Made by a program: the position numbers and the translations under genes. The notes below the pieces were generated by a model. That model saw nothing but the letters and a program-made list of their open reading frames with translations. It was not told where the DNA came from and made no database searches. A stretch of DNA of 64,000 bases from Limnobacter alexandrii (GTDB taxonomy: Bacteria; Pseudomonadota; Gammaproteobacteria; Burkholderiales; Burkholderiaceae_B), in contig NZ_SWKN01000007.1 of NCBI RefSeq assembly GCF_005871185.1, forward strand, positions 248,001-312,000, read 5' to 3'. Positions 10,082 through 18,622 of this stretch are shown here, piece after piece; the stretch's first letter is position 1; each line of letters starts with the position of its first letter.

Positions 10082-10087
10082 ATTATA
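10082..10087 (-). promoter_or_regulatory. -10 element of purL
   Basis: A perfect TATAAT on the minus strand lies 33 bp upstream of the purL ATG. No good -35 hexamer is found at 16-18 bases, so an activator or weak promoter is likely. No PurR-like dyad was recognised in the 104-bp divergent gap. Confidence 0.4.
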
Positions 10088-10153
10088 AGTGCTACAGCCC
10101 CAAAACTGAGCGCAAAGCCCGGATAAACCACCCTGAATTTCCATGGAATACGC

Positions 10154-11821
10154 ATGCCTGAACTGATTGACCTACACCCTGAGAACCTTGGCCATGCCAA
10201 CTGGCAGCAGGTGGACCAAAAATCAATGCCGGTGCTGTCGGTAAAGCAAATTCGAGCATTAGAGCAGGCTGCTTTCGCGCAAGTCGATTCGTTCTTGCTG
10301 ATGCAGGCCGCAGGTGTGCGTTCAGCCCTGAAAATTGTGGATCAAATTGTTCACAGCGAGACACATTCAGCGCGCTGCCTGGTGCTGGCCGGGCCGGGCA
10401 ACAATGGGGGCGACGCCTGCATTGTTGCCGGAGAACTGAAACGCAAAGGCCTGCAGGTGGATTTATATCAGCTTACCGAAGGCAAAACAGGCTCCAAAGA
10501 CCGCATGCAGGCAGTACTTTGGGCACTGGCCCATGGCATACAGCCCATAGAACTTGAACCCGACATGCCATTGCCAGACATTCAAAATGGCACTGTTGTT
10601 GTCGACGGGCTGCTTGGCATTGCCTGTGACCGCCCGCCTCAGGGCTTGATTAAGCAGCTGATTCAACATGTCAATGCCCACCACCACAAGGCACGGGTGT
10701 ATGCCCTGGACTGCCCAAGCGGGCTGAACAGTGACACGGGCCATGTACCCGGCGTGGCCATTCAGGCCCACACCACCTTCAGCTACCTGGCCTGCAAACA
10801 TGGACTGTTAAGCCAACAGGGAAAGGGTTTGTGCGGTGAGCTGTGGGTAGACAGCCTGAACTGTGACGCCTTGCTCGAGAACCTGGTAAAAGCTGACAAG
10901 CTGGGTTCGGTCATTCGGGTTTTTTCACGCCACGAACAGCTGCAACGTTTACCGATGCGCAGCCATGAGCACCACAAAGGCAGCTTTGGCAGTATCGCCG
11001 TTCTGGGCGGCCAACAAGGCATGGTGGGTGCCTGTGTGTTAAGCGCCAGAGCCGCCTTGATGCTCGGCTGCGGTCGCGTGGCCTTGAGCCTGCTTCATGA
11101 AGCAGACATGCACTTGCCCGACGTTCAACGTCAAGGCCAAACGCCCTTTCTCGATTTGATGTTTCCCGAGATCATGAACAAGGGTATCGAGGAGAATTTG
11201 GCATTTGCAGACACCGCCGTGGTCGGACCCGGCCTTGGGCAAAGTGAAGACGCCTTGCGCATGGTTTGCGCACTGCTTGAACACGACAAAGGCTTGAACA
11301 TGGTGTGGGACGCTGACGCACTGAACATGCTCGCGGCAAATTCGGACTTGCGGGCACGATTCAAACACTACAGGCAAAAACACCCGGGAAAAGCCATGGT
11401 TTTTACACCACATCCTCTTGAAGCGGCACGCCTGTTACAAAGCACCACCGAGATGATTCAGGCCGATCGTGTTCAAGCTGCGAGATCGCTGGCCACTCAA
11501 TTTGATTGCACCGTGGTGTTGAAAGGAACCGGCAGCTTGATTTGCAACGCCACACAACTGGAAATCAACACCACGGGTGGCCCGGCACTGGCAACCGCAG
11601 GAAGCGGTGATGTGTTGGCCGGTGCGGTGGCCGCCATGTTGGGCCAGGGGCTTGATGAGTTCGAAGCCGCTTCGTTTGCTGTTTACCTGCATGGCCTGGC
11701 CATTGAGCCGCTTGGCCGCGAACGCGAGGGCTTGTTCATTTCACATGCCAGCGAAATAGCCCAGCGCATGAAGTCGTGTTTAAACCACCTCTTGAGCCAA
11801 AGCGCCCGCCGCAATGGTTAA
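10154..11821 (+). CDS. nnr: Bifunctional NAD(P)H-hydrate epimerase / ADP-dependent dehydratase
   Basis: 555 residues. This enzyme repairs NADH and NADPH damaged by hydration: the N-terminal YjeF_N domain interconverts the R and S forms, and the C-terminal carbohydrate-kinase-like domain dehydrates the S form using ADP. Visible motifs: AGPGNNGGDA (about residue 80), LDCPSGLNSDTG in the first domain; then GGQQGMVGA, VGPGLGQSEDA, TPHPLEAARL, VVLKGTGSLI and GSGDVLAG in the second. An internal Met at residue 25 (MPVLSVKQIRAL) matches the usual family start and is the main alternative. The last 42 bp overlap the end of the convergent ybbA gene. Confidence 0.93.
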   Translation: MPELIDLHPENLGHANWQQVDQKSMPVLSVKQIRALEQAAFAQVDSFLLMQAAGVRSALKIVDQIVHSETHSARCLVLAGPGNNGGDACIVAGELKRKGLQVDLYQLTEGKTGSKDRMQAVLWALAHGIQPIELEPDMPLPDIQNGTVVVDGLLGIACDRPPQGLIKQLIQHVNAHHHKARVYALDCPSGLNSDTGHVPGVAIQAHTTFSYLACKHGLLSQQGKGLCGELWVDSLNCDALLENLVKADKLGSVIRVFSRHEQLQRLPMRSHEHHKGSFGSIAVLGGQQGMVGACVLSARAALMLGCGRVALSLLHEADMHLPDVQRQGQTPFLDLMFPEIMNKGIEENLAFADTAVVGPGLGQSEDALRMVCALLEHDKGLNMVWDADALNMLAANSDLRARFKHYRQKHPGKAMVFTPHPLEAARLLQSTTEMIQADRVQAARSLATQFDCTVVLKGTGSLICNATQLEINTTGGPALATAGSGDVLAGAVAAMLGQGLDEFEAASFAVYLHGLAIEPLGREREGLFISHASEIAQRMKSCLNHLLSQSARRNG

Positions 11822-12460
11822 CTGCCGCGAACAACGGGCGGCCAGTTTGTCATCGTGGGTGACCAAAATCAAAGTGGTGCCCAACTCTTTCTGCAGGTCA
11901 AACATCAAATCGATAATTCGCTGACCGGTTGCAAAATCCAGGCTGCCGGTGGGTTCATCTGCAAACACAATCGTGGGTTTGCGCACAAAAGCCCTGGCCA
12001 GTGCCACACGTTGCTGTTCACCGCCTGAGAGGGTCTTGGGCGTGTGGTTCAAACGATCGCCCAAACCCACCCGATCCAGCATTTCCTTGCAGGCCTTTTC
12101 GCGATTGGGCATGGGCGTAAGCTCTGTAGCCAGCATCACGTTCTCAAGCGCACTCAAGTGGTCCAACAGTTGAAATGACTGAAACACGAATCCCACATGC
12201 TCAGCGCGCAGGCTGGCTCGCCGGTCTTCGTTAAGTTGAGTTAAGTCTTCCCCCAAAAAGCGAACTGCACCGCTGGATGGAATGTCCAACCCTGCAAGCA
12301 TGCCCAACAAAGTGGATTTGCCTGAACCTGAAGCACCCACGATGGCAACTGCTTCACCTTGATTTATAGTGAAAGAAATGTTTTCGAGAATGGACAAACT
12401 GCTTTGCCCGTCTTGAACCAACTGATTTAAACCTTCGACTTCGAGGATTGCACGACTCAT
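11780..12460 (-). CDS. ybbA: ABC transporter ATP-binding protein, YbbA/LolD type
   Basis: 226 residues from the ATG at 12460, which has a good AAAGG ribosome-binding site 6 bases upstream. An in-frame extension to 12571 would add 37 unrelated residues lying over tesA and is not favoured. Walker A GASGSGKST, Q-loop FVFQSF, signature LSGGEQQR, Walker B VFADEPT and the switch His in LVTHD are intact. The wording closely follows E. coli YbbA, the ATPase of an exporter next to tesA. In E. coli a large permease gene (ybbP) follows ybbA; here ybbA instead runs 42 bp into the convergent nnr gene and no permease is present. Its start codon overlaps that of tesA on the other strand. Confidence 0.88.
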   Translation of the reverse strand: MSRAILEVEGLNQLVQDGQSSLSILENISFTINQGEAVAIVGASGSGKSTLLGMLAGLDIPSSGAVRFLGEDLTQLNEDRRASLRAEHVGFVFQSFQLLDHLSALENVMLATELTPMPNREKACKEMLDRVGLGDRLNHTPKTLSGGEQQRVALARAFVRKPTIVFADEPTGSLDFATGQRIIDLMFDLQKELGTTLILVTHDDKLAARCSRQLTIAAGALAQEVV

Positions 12461-13112
12461 GTTTGCCTTTACTGCAAAAAAAATTAGAAACGCCTTGGCA
12501 TTTGGCCTGATCGCTTTCGGCTTATCCACCAGTGTATCCAGCTTTGCCGCAAATACAGGCCAGGAATGCAAAATTCTGGTGATGGGCGACAGCCTTTCAG
12601 CCGCCTATGGCTTGCCCAAAGAACAAGGCTGGGTCGCTTTGATGGAGAGCCGTTTGGCTGAAAAGTTCCCCCACTGCAAGGTGGTGAATGCGTCGGTATC
12701 GGGTGAAACCACTGCGGGTGGCAAAACACGCCTGCCTGCGCTGTTGAAACAACACAATCCCAGCCACATGATTCTGGAGCTGGGTGCCAACGACGGATTG
12801 CGCGGTTTATCGCTAGACACCATGAAAGACAACCTCACCAACATGCTGGTGGCGGCCCGGCGCAATGGCACGCAGGCTGTATTGATTGGCATGCAAATTC
12901 CGTCGAATTACGGGCCAGCGTATGCCCGCCGTTTTGGTGATACTTTCGGAGAAATTGCACGCAAACAAAAGGTGCCCTTGGTGCCATTCATGCTTGAAGG
13001 TTTTGCGCTAGACCCTGCATCGTTCCTGGCCGATGGCATTCATCCCAATGCCGGCGCACAAGCAAAGATTCTGGAAAATATTTGGCCGACGTTTTCTGCA
13101 ACGTTAAAGTGA
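12459..13112 (+). CDS. tesA: Periplasmic multifunctional esterase/thioesterase I (SGNH hydrolase)
   Basis: 217 residues. A signal peptide (basic start, hydrophobic core, cleavage after SFAA near residue 31) points to the periplasm. The SGNH hydrolase blocks are present: GDSLSAAYGL with the nucleophile Ser, a Gly in the SVSGETTAGG region, GANDGLRG with the oxyanion Asn, and DGIHPNAGA with the catalytic Asp and His. The family cleaves acyl-CoA thioesters, lysophospholipids and aryl esters. The ATG at 12459 is the only start that keeps the basic end of the signal peptide; a GAGG lies 12 bases upstream. The gene is divergent from ybbA, with start codons overlapping in a CATG. Confidence 0.93.
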   Translation: MFAFTAKKIRNALAFGLIAFGLSTSVSSFAANTGQECKILVMGDSLSAAYGLPKEQGWVALMESRLAEKFPHCKVVNASVSGETTAGGKTRLPALLKQHNPSHMILELGANDGLRGLSLDTMKDNLTNMLVAARRNGTQAVLIGMQIPSNYGPAYARRFGDTFGEIARKQKVPLVPFMLEGFALDPASFLADGIHPNAGAQAKILENIWPTFSATLK

Positions 13113-13230
13113 ATGCAAACTTGCCTGTGAGGAAGGGGCCGCTGATGGTGCGGCCCAGATTTGCAGTAGCGTTGCATCGTTCTGCCAATTCAAGATCAAG
13201 TCAGAATGAGTAACGCGCTGCAAACCAAGA

Positions 13231-15135
13231 TCAAAACGTCTTCTTGATCTCGACTTCAACACGCTTTTTCATTGCATCGCGAGCAGCCAACAACAAGGCT
13301 TCCTGATACACCTGCCCGGCAATGTTTTCGTAGTACTGCACCACTTGCGGGTCGGCCTTTGCTTTCACTTCCGAAGACGGTGCACTGCTTTCAACCCAAG
13401 CCACTGCATAGCCGTTGTTGCCCAGTCCAACCACCTTCGCTTTGGGTAGTTCAGACACACCTGTGTTCAACACGGACTGAGCCACCAAACCAGGCAAGCC
13501 TTCGGCATTCAACGCCGATACAGTTCTAGAATCTGAGAAATCGTCCAGCAACGCTGAACCAGCCTGTGGCTTTTCACTGTCCAGTTTTGCCGCCAAGGTA
13601 TCTGCGTCTTTCAAAGCCGCCTTGGCCGCTTCTTCCTGCTTCAGTCGTGCCTGAATAACCGGCTTCATCTCTTCCAACGGCCGTGCGGTTGCAGCGGTGT
13701 AATTCACAATGCGTGCAGACACCATGGCTTCACCCACTTGTACAGCCTTGGTGTTGTTTTTGTTTTCAATTGATTCTGATGAAAAAATTTCAGCCATCAC
13801 CTTCGCATCTTTCAACACTTCAGGTGCATTAACCGCACCTTGTGTCAAACCGTTGTGGGTTTGCGGCTGTACACCAATTTCCTTGACCACATTCTCAAAC
13901 GACTGCCCGCCTTCGTATACCAACTCGGCGAAACGGCCTTGTGCATCGGCATACTGCGCAGTCATTTTTTGATTTTTAATTTCATCTGCAATTTGGTTTT
14001 TCACTTCCTCAAGCGATTGCACTTCACCACCGCGAATGTCGGTAACTTCTACAATGTGATAACCAAACTGGCTTTTCACCAAACCGCTCAACTCACCTTT
14101 TTTCTGAGTGAACACGGCTTGCTCAAACTCGGGAACCATCGCGCCTTTTCCAAAAAACCCAAGGTCCCCACCTTGATTCGCTGAGCCCGAATCGGTTGAA
14201 TACTGCTTCGCAAGTTCAGCAAACTTGGACGGATTCGCTTTCAACTCCGCAAGTACTTTTTCAGCTGCAGCCTTTAGCTCATCAGCAGAAGCTCCTTCTT
14301 TCTCGGCATCCAGCAAAATGTGGCGGGCACGACGCTCTTCAGGTGTTGAAAAACGAGCCTTGTTTTGTTCGTAGTAAGCAGCGATGTCTGCATCGCTAAC
14401 TTGAATTTTTGATTTAATGGTATCTGGCGACAACACCACATACTCAACATCGGCTTTTTGTGGAGCCATGAACTGCGCTTTGTTGGCTTCATAAAATGCG
14501 GCTACTTGCTCATCGGTAATGCTGACGTTTGCCAAGTAAGGCGTCAAATCAATGTTCTTGACCCGCACTACACGGCCAGCCAATTGCACATCGTCTAATT
14601 GGGTTTTTAATGTGTCGGGAAAAAATGATGCGCGCAACACCGGGTCCAGCACCTGGTTTCTCGCCAATCCAAAACGCACATTCGCTTCGTGTTGAGTCGG
14701 CGTCAAACCACGCGCCGCCAATTCACGCTTGTAAGTTTCGAGGTCAAATTTGCCATCCACCTGAAACAAGGGAGTGCGCGCAATGTCTTCGGCCAACGCT
14801 TTGTCTGAAGCTGTCAAATATTGCTTCTGCACAGACTGCTGAAGCAAATATTGCAACACCAATGTGTCGAGCAACTGTCGATTGATTTCGGGTGATTCAA
14901 ACACCTTGGGATCAAAGTTCTCGCCAGACTGTGCTCGTGCTTCTTCAATGCGTTCACGCTTCACCTGATCGAACTCTTCCTGACTGATGGGGTAGTCGCC
15001 CACGATCGCCAAGGCATTGGCATCTGCGCTGACAGTGTTGTATCCCTCAAGACCAAACAAGGCGAATGCGGGTGCAATAAACAGCAGCAGCACAAACTGC
15101 ATGATCTTCTGATTGTTTCGGATGAATTCAAACAT
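13231..15135 (-). CDS. ppiD: Periplasmic folding chaperone / peptidyl-prolyl isomerase PpiD
   Basis: 634 residues. One N-terminal transmembrane anchor (about 14-32, FVLLLFIAPAFALFGL) places the rest in the periplasm. A SurA-like N-terminal chaperone region follows, then a parvulin (PPIC) domain at about 260-360 with ARHILL, the GGDLGFFGKGAMVPEFE block and FGYHIVEV. The C-terminal third is long and charged, as in PpiD. PpiD sits at the Sec translocon and helps newly exported outer-membrane proteins fold. It is a single gene on the minus strand, downstream of the tRNA-Val/Asp pair and its terminator. Confidence 0.93.
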   Translation of the reverse strand: MFEFIRNNQKIMQFVLLLFIAPAFALFGLEGYNTVSADANALAIVGDYPISQEEFDQVKRERIEEARAQSGENFDPKVFESPEINRQLLDTLVLQYLLQQSVQKQYLTASDKALAEDIARTPLFQVDGKFDLETYKRELAARGLTPTQHEANVRFGLARNQVLDPVLRASFFPDTLKTQLDDVQLAGRVVRVKNIDLTPYLANVSITDEQVAAFYEANKAQFMAPQKADVEYVVLSPDTIKSKIQVSDADIAAYYEQNKARFSTPEERRARHILLDAEKEGASADELKAAAEKVLAELKANPSKFAELAKQYSTDSGSANQGGDLGFFGKGAMVPEFEQAVFTQKKGELSGLVKSQFGYHIVEVTDIRGGEVQSLEEVKNQIADEIKNQKMTAQYADAQGRFAELVYEGGQSFENVVKEIGVQPQTHNGLTQGAVNAPEVLKDAKVMAEIFSSESIENKNNTKAVQVGEAMVSARIVNYTAATARPLEEMKPVIQARLKQEEAAKAALKDADTLAAKLDSEKPQAGSALLDDFSDSRTVSALNAEGLPGLVAQSVLNTGVSELPKAKVVGLGNNGYAVAWVESSAPSSEVKAKADPQVVQYYENIAGQVYQEALLLAARDAMKKRVEVEIKKTF

Positions 15136-15246
15136 GGTTTTTGATGGCGTTAGTGTTGAACAACAAGCGGATACTATACCTGAAGGTACACACCGGGAAA
15201 CCGTGCGGGGCGCGGCCGGGGTTGGAAATGAATGAGCGCGGAAATG

Positions 15247-15277
15247 AAAAAAGGGAATCCGAAGATTCCCTTTTTTG
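15247..15277 (-). terminator. Terminator of the tRNA-Val/tRNA-Asp transcript
   Basis: A near-perfect stem AAAAAAGGGAATC / GATTCCCTTTTTT with a CGAA loop lies directly after the tRNA-Asp CCA. It has A-rich and T-rich flanks on both sides and could act in both directions. Confidence 0.9.
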
Positions 15278-15279
15278 TT

Positions 15280-15356
15280 TGGCGGAGTGGACGGGGCTCG
15301 AACCCGCGACCCCCGGCGTGACAGGCCGGTATTCTAACCAACTGAACTACCACTCC
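15280..15356 (-). tRNA. tRNA-Asp(GTC)
   Basis: 77 bases including an encoded CCA. The acceptor stem GGAGTGG pairs with CCACTCC read across the ends. The anticodon loop CTGTCAC gives GTC, with a GC-rich anticodon stem (CCGGC/GCCGG). The T loop GTTCGAGCC is canonical. It is the second tRNA of a pair; tRNA-Val is 25 bp upstream. Confidence 0.96.
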
Positions 15357-15381
15357 AAAGTTGGTTGCTGTTTCGCAATGT

Positions 15382-15457
15382 TGGTGGGTGCTGAGAGGCT
15401 CGAACTCCCGACCTAAGCCTTGTAAGGGCTCCGCTCTACCAACTGAGCTAAGCACCC
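15382..15457 (-). tRNA. tRNA-Val(TAC)
   Basis: 76 bases including an encoded CCA. The acceptor strand GGGTGCT pairs with AGCACCC. The anticodon loop CTTACAA gives TAC, reading GUA and related Val codons. D and T arms are canonical. It is the first tRNA of the Val-Asp pair. Confidence 0.96.
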
Positions 15458-15510
15458 GACGCTCACTGTTTTACTAGTGTTTGTCTTGCTGCGAATCAGC
15501 CAAGACCGCA

Positions 15511-15538
15511 ATTATATACAAATTAACTGGGCCTGCAA
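15511..15538 (-). promoter_or_regulatory. Promoter of tRNA-Val/tRNA-Asp
   Basis: A perfect -10 TATAAT (15511-15516) is preceded at 16 bases by a weak -35, TTGCAG (15533-15538). The predicted start lies about 45 bases before the mature tRNA-Val. Confidence 0.5.
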
Positions 15539-15564
15539 TACCTTTTGTCAAAAAAATTTTAAAT

Positions 15565-15837
15565 TTAGTTCACTGCGTCTTTCAGGGCTTTGCCAGGACG
15601 GAACTTTGGCACTTTGGCTGCCTTGATTTTGATTGTTGCGCCAGTGCGTGGGTTACGGCCGCTACGTGCAGCACGCTTGCCAACAGCAAAGGTTCCAAAA
15701 CCAACCAAAGTTACTGAACCACCTTTTTTCAAAGTAGTTTTAACAGCAGCAATCATTGCATCCAATGCACGACCAGCGGCCGCTTTGGAAATTTCTGCTG
15801 ACTCAGCAATTTGATCGATCAGTTCGGTTTTATTCAT
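15565..15837 (-). CDS. hupB: DNA-binding protein HU-beta
   Basis: 90 residues, the usual HU length. HU is a small dimeric nucleoid protein that bends and compacts DNA. The N terminus [12 protein letters not shown], the central VGFGTF turn and the arm R-N-P-R-T-G around [12 protein letters not shown] are diagnostic; the conserved Pro inserts between DNA bases. It follows lon on the same strand but is separated from it by a strong terminator and has its own promoter (15909-15937), so it is a separate unit. Confidence 0.97.
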   Translation of the reverse strand: MNKTELIDQIAESAEISKAAAGRALDAMIAAVKTTLKKGGSVTLVGFGTFAVGKRAARSGRNPRTGATIKIKAAKVPKFRPGKALKDAVN

Positions 15838-15908
15838 GTAAAAAGCCCCCTCATGGTGACAAATAAAAAGTGCCCAAAATCAGGCACCACGTTGCTTCCA
15901 GTTCTTAA

Positions 15909-15937
15909 TTTAGACATGCCTGAAACCTAGCTGTCAA
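15909..15937 (-). promoter_or_regulatory. Sigma-70 promoter of hupB
   Basis: A perfect -35 TTGACA (15932-15937) is followed after 17 bases by TCTAAA (15909-15914) as -10. The predicted leader is about 65 bases and contains an imperfect hairpin (GTGCC/GGCAC, about 15870-15888). Confidence 0.7.
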
Positions 15938-15996
15938 CACATTTTGCGGGCTGATAACCCTTATTTTTAAGGCCTGGTGCGGCTTTCCGCGATGCA

Positions 15997-16032
15997 CAAA
16001 AAAAAACCTCCGCATTTTCGTGCGGAGGTCTG
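15997..16032 (-). terminator. Terminator of lon
   Basis: A perfect 9-bp stem ACCTCCGCA/TGCGGAGGT (16006-16014 and 16021-16029) with a 6-base loop is followed on the minus strand by a run of nine T. It separates lon from hupB. Confidence 0.93.
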
Positions 16033-16051
16033 TTTAAAATAACGATTGATA

Positions 16052-18460
16052 TCAGTGCTTTACACTGGGGTTTGCAGCAGCCTCATCAGCTTTGCCAGCA
16101 ATCACCTCTGCTGGCTCGGAGACTGGCTCTGGAAGCGATTCCAAGGCATGTTGCAGCACTTGATCGATCCATTTCACCGGAATAATCTCCAAACTGTTCT
16201 TCACGTTGGATGGAATTTCCGCCAAATCCTTCACGTTTTCTTCAGGAATAAGTACGGTTTTAATGCCACCACGGTGTGCAGCCAACAGCTTTTCTTTCAA
16301 TCCGCCAATGCCCAACACTTCACCACGAAGGGTAATTTCACCAGTCATCGCAACATCAGAACGCACAGGCATATTCGTCAAAGTAGACACCAATGCAGTG
16401 GTCATTGCGATACCTGCTGAAGGCCCATCTTTCGGTGTGGCCCCCTCGGGAACATGCACGTGAATGTCGCGCTTTTCAAACGCATCGTTGCGAATGCCCA
16501 AGCGGTTAGCGCGTGCGCGAACCACTGAACGGGCAGCCTCCACCGATTCTTTCATCACATCGCCCAAGGAACCCGTGCGAATCACGTTGCCCTTGCCAGG
16601 CATGGAGACAGTTTCAATGGTCAGCAATTCACCACCCACTTCTGTCCATGCCAGACCAGTCACCTGACCCACTTGGTTTTCTTTCTCGGCCATGCCGAAA
16701 TTGAAGCGACGAACACCCAAAAATTTGTCGAGGTTCTTTGGTGTGACCTGCACTTTCTTTTCGTTCTTGCCCAACACCATTTGACGCACAACCTTGCGGC
16801 AAATCTTGGACATTTCACGCTCAAGTCCACGCACACCAGCCTCGCGGGTGTAGAAGCGAATGACATCGCGAATCGCTGCTTCGGAAACGCTCAGTTCTTC
16901 GTCTTTCACGCCATTGTTTTTCAACTGCTTGGGCAGCAAATACTTTTGCGTGATATTTACTTTCTCGTCTTCGGTGTAACCGCTCAAGCGAATCACTTCC
17001 ATACGATCAAGCAGCGCATGCGGAATGTTCAGCGAGTTCGCGGTGGCCACAAACATCACGTCGCTCAAGTCGTATTCCACTTCAACATAGTGGTCCACAA
17101 AAGTGCTGTTCTGCTCAGGATCGAGTACTTCCAACAAAGCCGATGCAGGGTCGCCACGGAAGTCTTGACCCATCTTGTCAATTTCGTCGAGCAAGAACAG
17201 CGGGTTGCGAACACCCACTTTCGTGATGCTGTTCAAGACCTTGCCTGGCATCGAACCAATGTAGGTTTTGCGGTGACCACGAATTTCAGCTTCGTCGCGC
17301 ACACCACCCAAGGCCATGCGAACAAACTTGCGGTTGGTCGCCTTGGCCACAGATTGACCAAGCGATGTTTTACCAACCCCGGGAGGGCCCACCAGGCACA
17401 GAATTGGGGCCTTGAGTTTGTCCACACGCTGTTGTACCGCGAGGTATTCAACAATGCGCTCTTTGACTTTTTCCAAACCATAATGGTCTTCGTCCAGCAC
17501 CTTCTCGGCATTGGCCAAATCATTGTTGATTTTGGTTTTCTTCTTCCAGGGCAAACCCACCAGCACATCGATGTAATTGCGAATCACCGTGGCTTCAGCC
17601 GACATCGGTGACATCAACTTCAGCTTCTTCAATTCGGCTTCAGCTTTCTTCAAGGCTTCCTTGGGCATGCGTGCAGCTTTGATTCGCTTTTCAAGCTCTT
17701 CCATGTCCGCGCCGTCTTCGCCTTCGCCCAGTTCTTTCTGGATGGCTTTGACCTGCTCGTTCAGGTAGTACTCGCGCTGGCTTTTTTCCATTTGGCGCTT
17801 CACACGACCGCGAATGCGCTTTTCAACCTGAAGAATGTCGATCTCGGTTTCGAGTTGAGAAAGCAAAGCTTCCAAGCGCTGTGCAATGCTGAAGGTTTCC
17901 AGAATGGACTGCTTCTGCTCGAGCTTCAATGGCAAGTGGCTGACAATGGTGTCGGCCAAGCGACCGATGTCTTCAATGCTGGCCAGCGATGTCAAAATTT
18001 CCGGTGGAATTTTTTTGTTCAATTTCACATAGGAATCGAACTGCGCCATCACGGCACGCTTCATGGCCTCCGTTTCGGGGCTTTGTGAAGGATCGGGCAG
18101 CAAAGGCAAGGCTGTGGCCGCAAAGTGTGTACCCTCGTCGCTTACCTTGGTCAGGCGCGCACGCTGCACACCTTCTACCAATACCTTCACAGTGCCGTCG
18201 GGCAATTTCAGCATTTGCAGCACATTGGCCACGCAGCCAATGTTGTAAATGTCTTTGTCGCTGGGCTCATCTTTGGTGGCCGATTTTTGTGCCACCAAAA
18301 GAATACTTTTGCCAGTTTCCATCGCGATTTCAAGTGCCTTGATGGATTTTGGACGACCCACAAAAAGAGGAATCACCATGTGTGGAAACACGACCACATC
18401 CCGCAAGGGAAGCAATGACAATTCGATGGGTTGTTCCGGAAGCACGTTAGTTGCTGACAT
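16052..18460 (-). CDS. lon: ATP-dependent protease Lon
   Basis: 802 residues from the ATG at 18460. An upstream GTG three codons earlier is part of the ribosome-binding site (AGGTGA), so ATG is preferred. Lon is a cytoplasmic hexameric AAA+ serine protease that degrades misfolded and regulatory proteins. The N-terminal LON domain (LPLRDVVVFPHMVIPL) is followed by a coiled region, the AAA+ module (Walker A GPPGVGKTS, Walker B LFLLDEIDKM) and the protease domain with the catalytic Ser in KDGPSAG and the Lys in the GGLKEKLLAA region. Upstream lies a sigma-32-type promoter (18492-18517); downstream a strong terminator. It follows clpX, as in many proteobacteria. Confidence 0.98.
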   Translation of the reverse strand: MSATNVLPEQPIELSLLPLRDVVVFPHMVIPLFVGRPKSIKALEIAMETGKSILLVAQKSATKDEPSDKDIYNIGCVANVLQMLKLPDGTVKVLVEGVQRARLTKVSDEGTHFAATALPLLPDPSQSPETEAMKRAVMAQFDSYVKLNKKIPPEILTSLASIEDIGRLADTIVSHLPLKLEQKQSILETFSIAQRLEALLSQLETEIDILQVEKRIRGRVKRQMEKSQREYYLNEQVKAIQKELGEGEDGADMEELEKRIKAARMPKEALKKAEAELKKLKLMSPMSAEATVIRNYIDVLVGLPWKKKTKINNDLANAEKVLDEDHYGLEKVKERIVEYLAVQQRVDKLKAPILCLVGPPGVGKTSLGQSVAKATNRKFVRMALGGVRDEAEIRGHRKTYIGSMPGKVLNSITKVGVRNPLFLLDEIDKMGQDFRGDPASALLEVLDPEQNSTFVDHYVEVEYDLSDVMFVATANSLNIPHALLDRMEVIRLSGYTEDEKVNITQKYLLPKQLKNNGVKDEELSVSEAAIRDVIRFYTREAGVRGLEREMSKICRKVVRQMVLGKNEKKVQVTPKNLDKFLGVRRFNFGMAEKENQVGQVTGLAWTEVGGELLTIETVSMPGKGNVIRTGSLGDVMKESVEAARSVVRARANRLGIRNDAFEKRDIHVHVPEGATPKDGPSAGIAMTTALVSTLTNMPVRSDVAMTGEITLRGEVLGIGGLKEKLLAAHRGGIKTVLIPEENVKDLAEIPSNVKNSLEIIPVKWIDQVLQHALESLPEPVSEPAEVIAGKADEAAANPSVKH

Positions 18461-18491
18461 ATGAATCACCTATTAAATGCATAACCCTACA

Positions 18492-18517
18492 GTGGGGTTA
18501 AAACGCGCTTATTCAAG
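18492..18517 (-). promoter_or_regulatory. Sigma-32 (heat-shock) promoter of lon
   Basis: On the minus strand CTTGAA (18512-18517) is followed after 14 bases by CCCCAC (18492-18497). The RpoH consensus is CTTGAA, 13-15 bases, CCCCAT. The element lies 32 bp upstream of the lon ATG and downstream of the clpX terminator, so lon can be induced on its own. Confidence 0.8.
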
Positions 18518-18552
18518 CTTTATTTCACGACAAATAAACAATACCACTGAAA

Positions 18553-18587
18553 AGAAAAAGCCCAACCGTGGAGTTGGGCTTTTTTTG
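18553..18587 (-). terminator. Terminator of clpX
   Basis: AAAAAGCCCAAC (18555-18566) pairs with GTTGGGCTTTTT (18573-18584), with a T run on the minus strand. It lies 36 bp after the clpX stop and closes the tig-clpP-clpX unit. Confidence 0.9.
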
Positions 18588-18622
18588 TCATTTTACAATC
18601 TGTTTTGACGTGGTTTTCAGCA

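Noticed and set aside
12461-12571. 37-codon N-terminal extension of ybbA
   Set aside because: It is antisense to the tesA signal peptide, does not resemble ABC ATPase N termini, and the downstream ATG has a better ribosome-binding site.
13136-13156. GC-rich hairpin GGGCCGC/GCGGCCC after tesA
   Set aside because: The 7-bp stem is good but no T run follows on either strand, so I do not call it a terminator.
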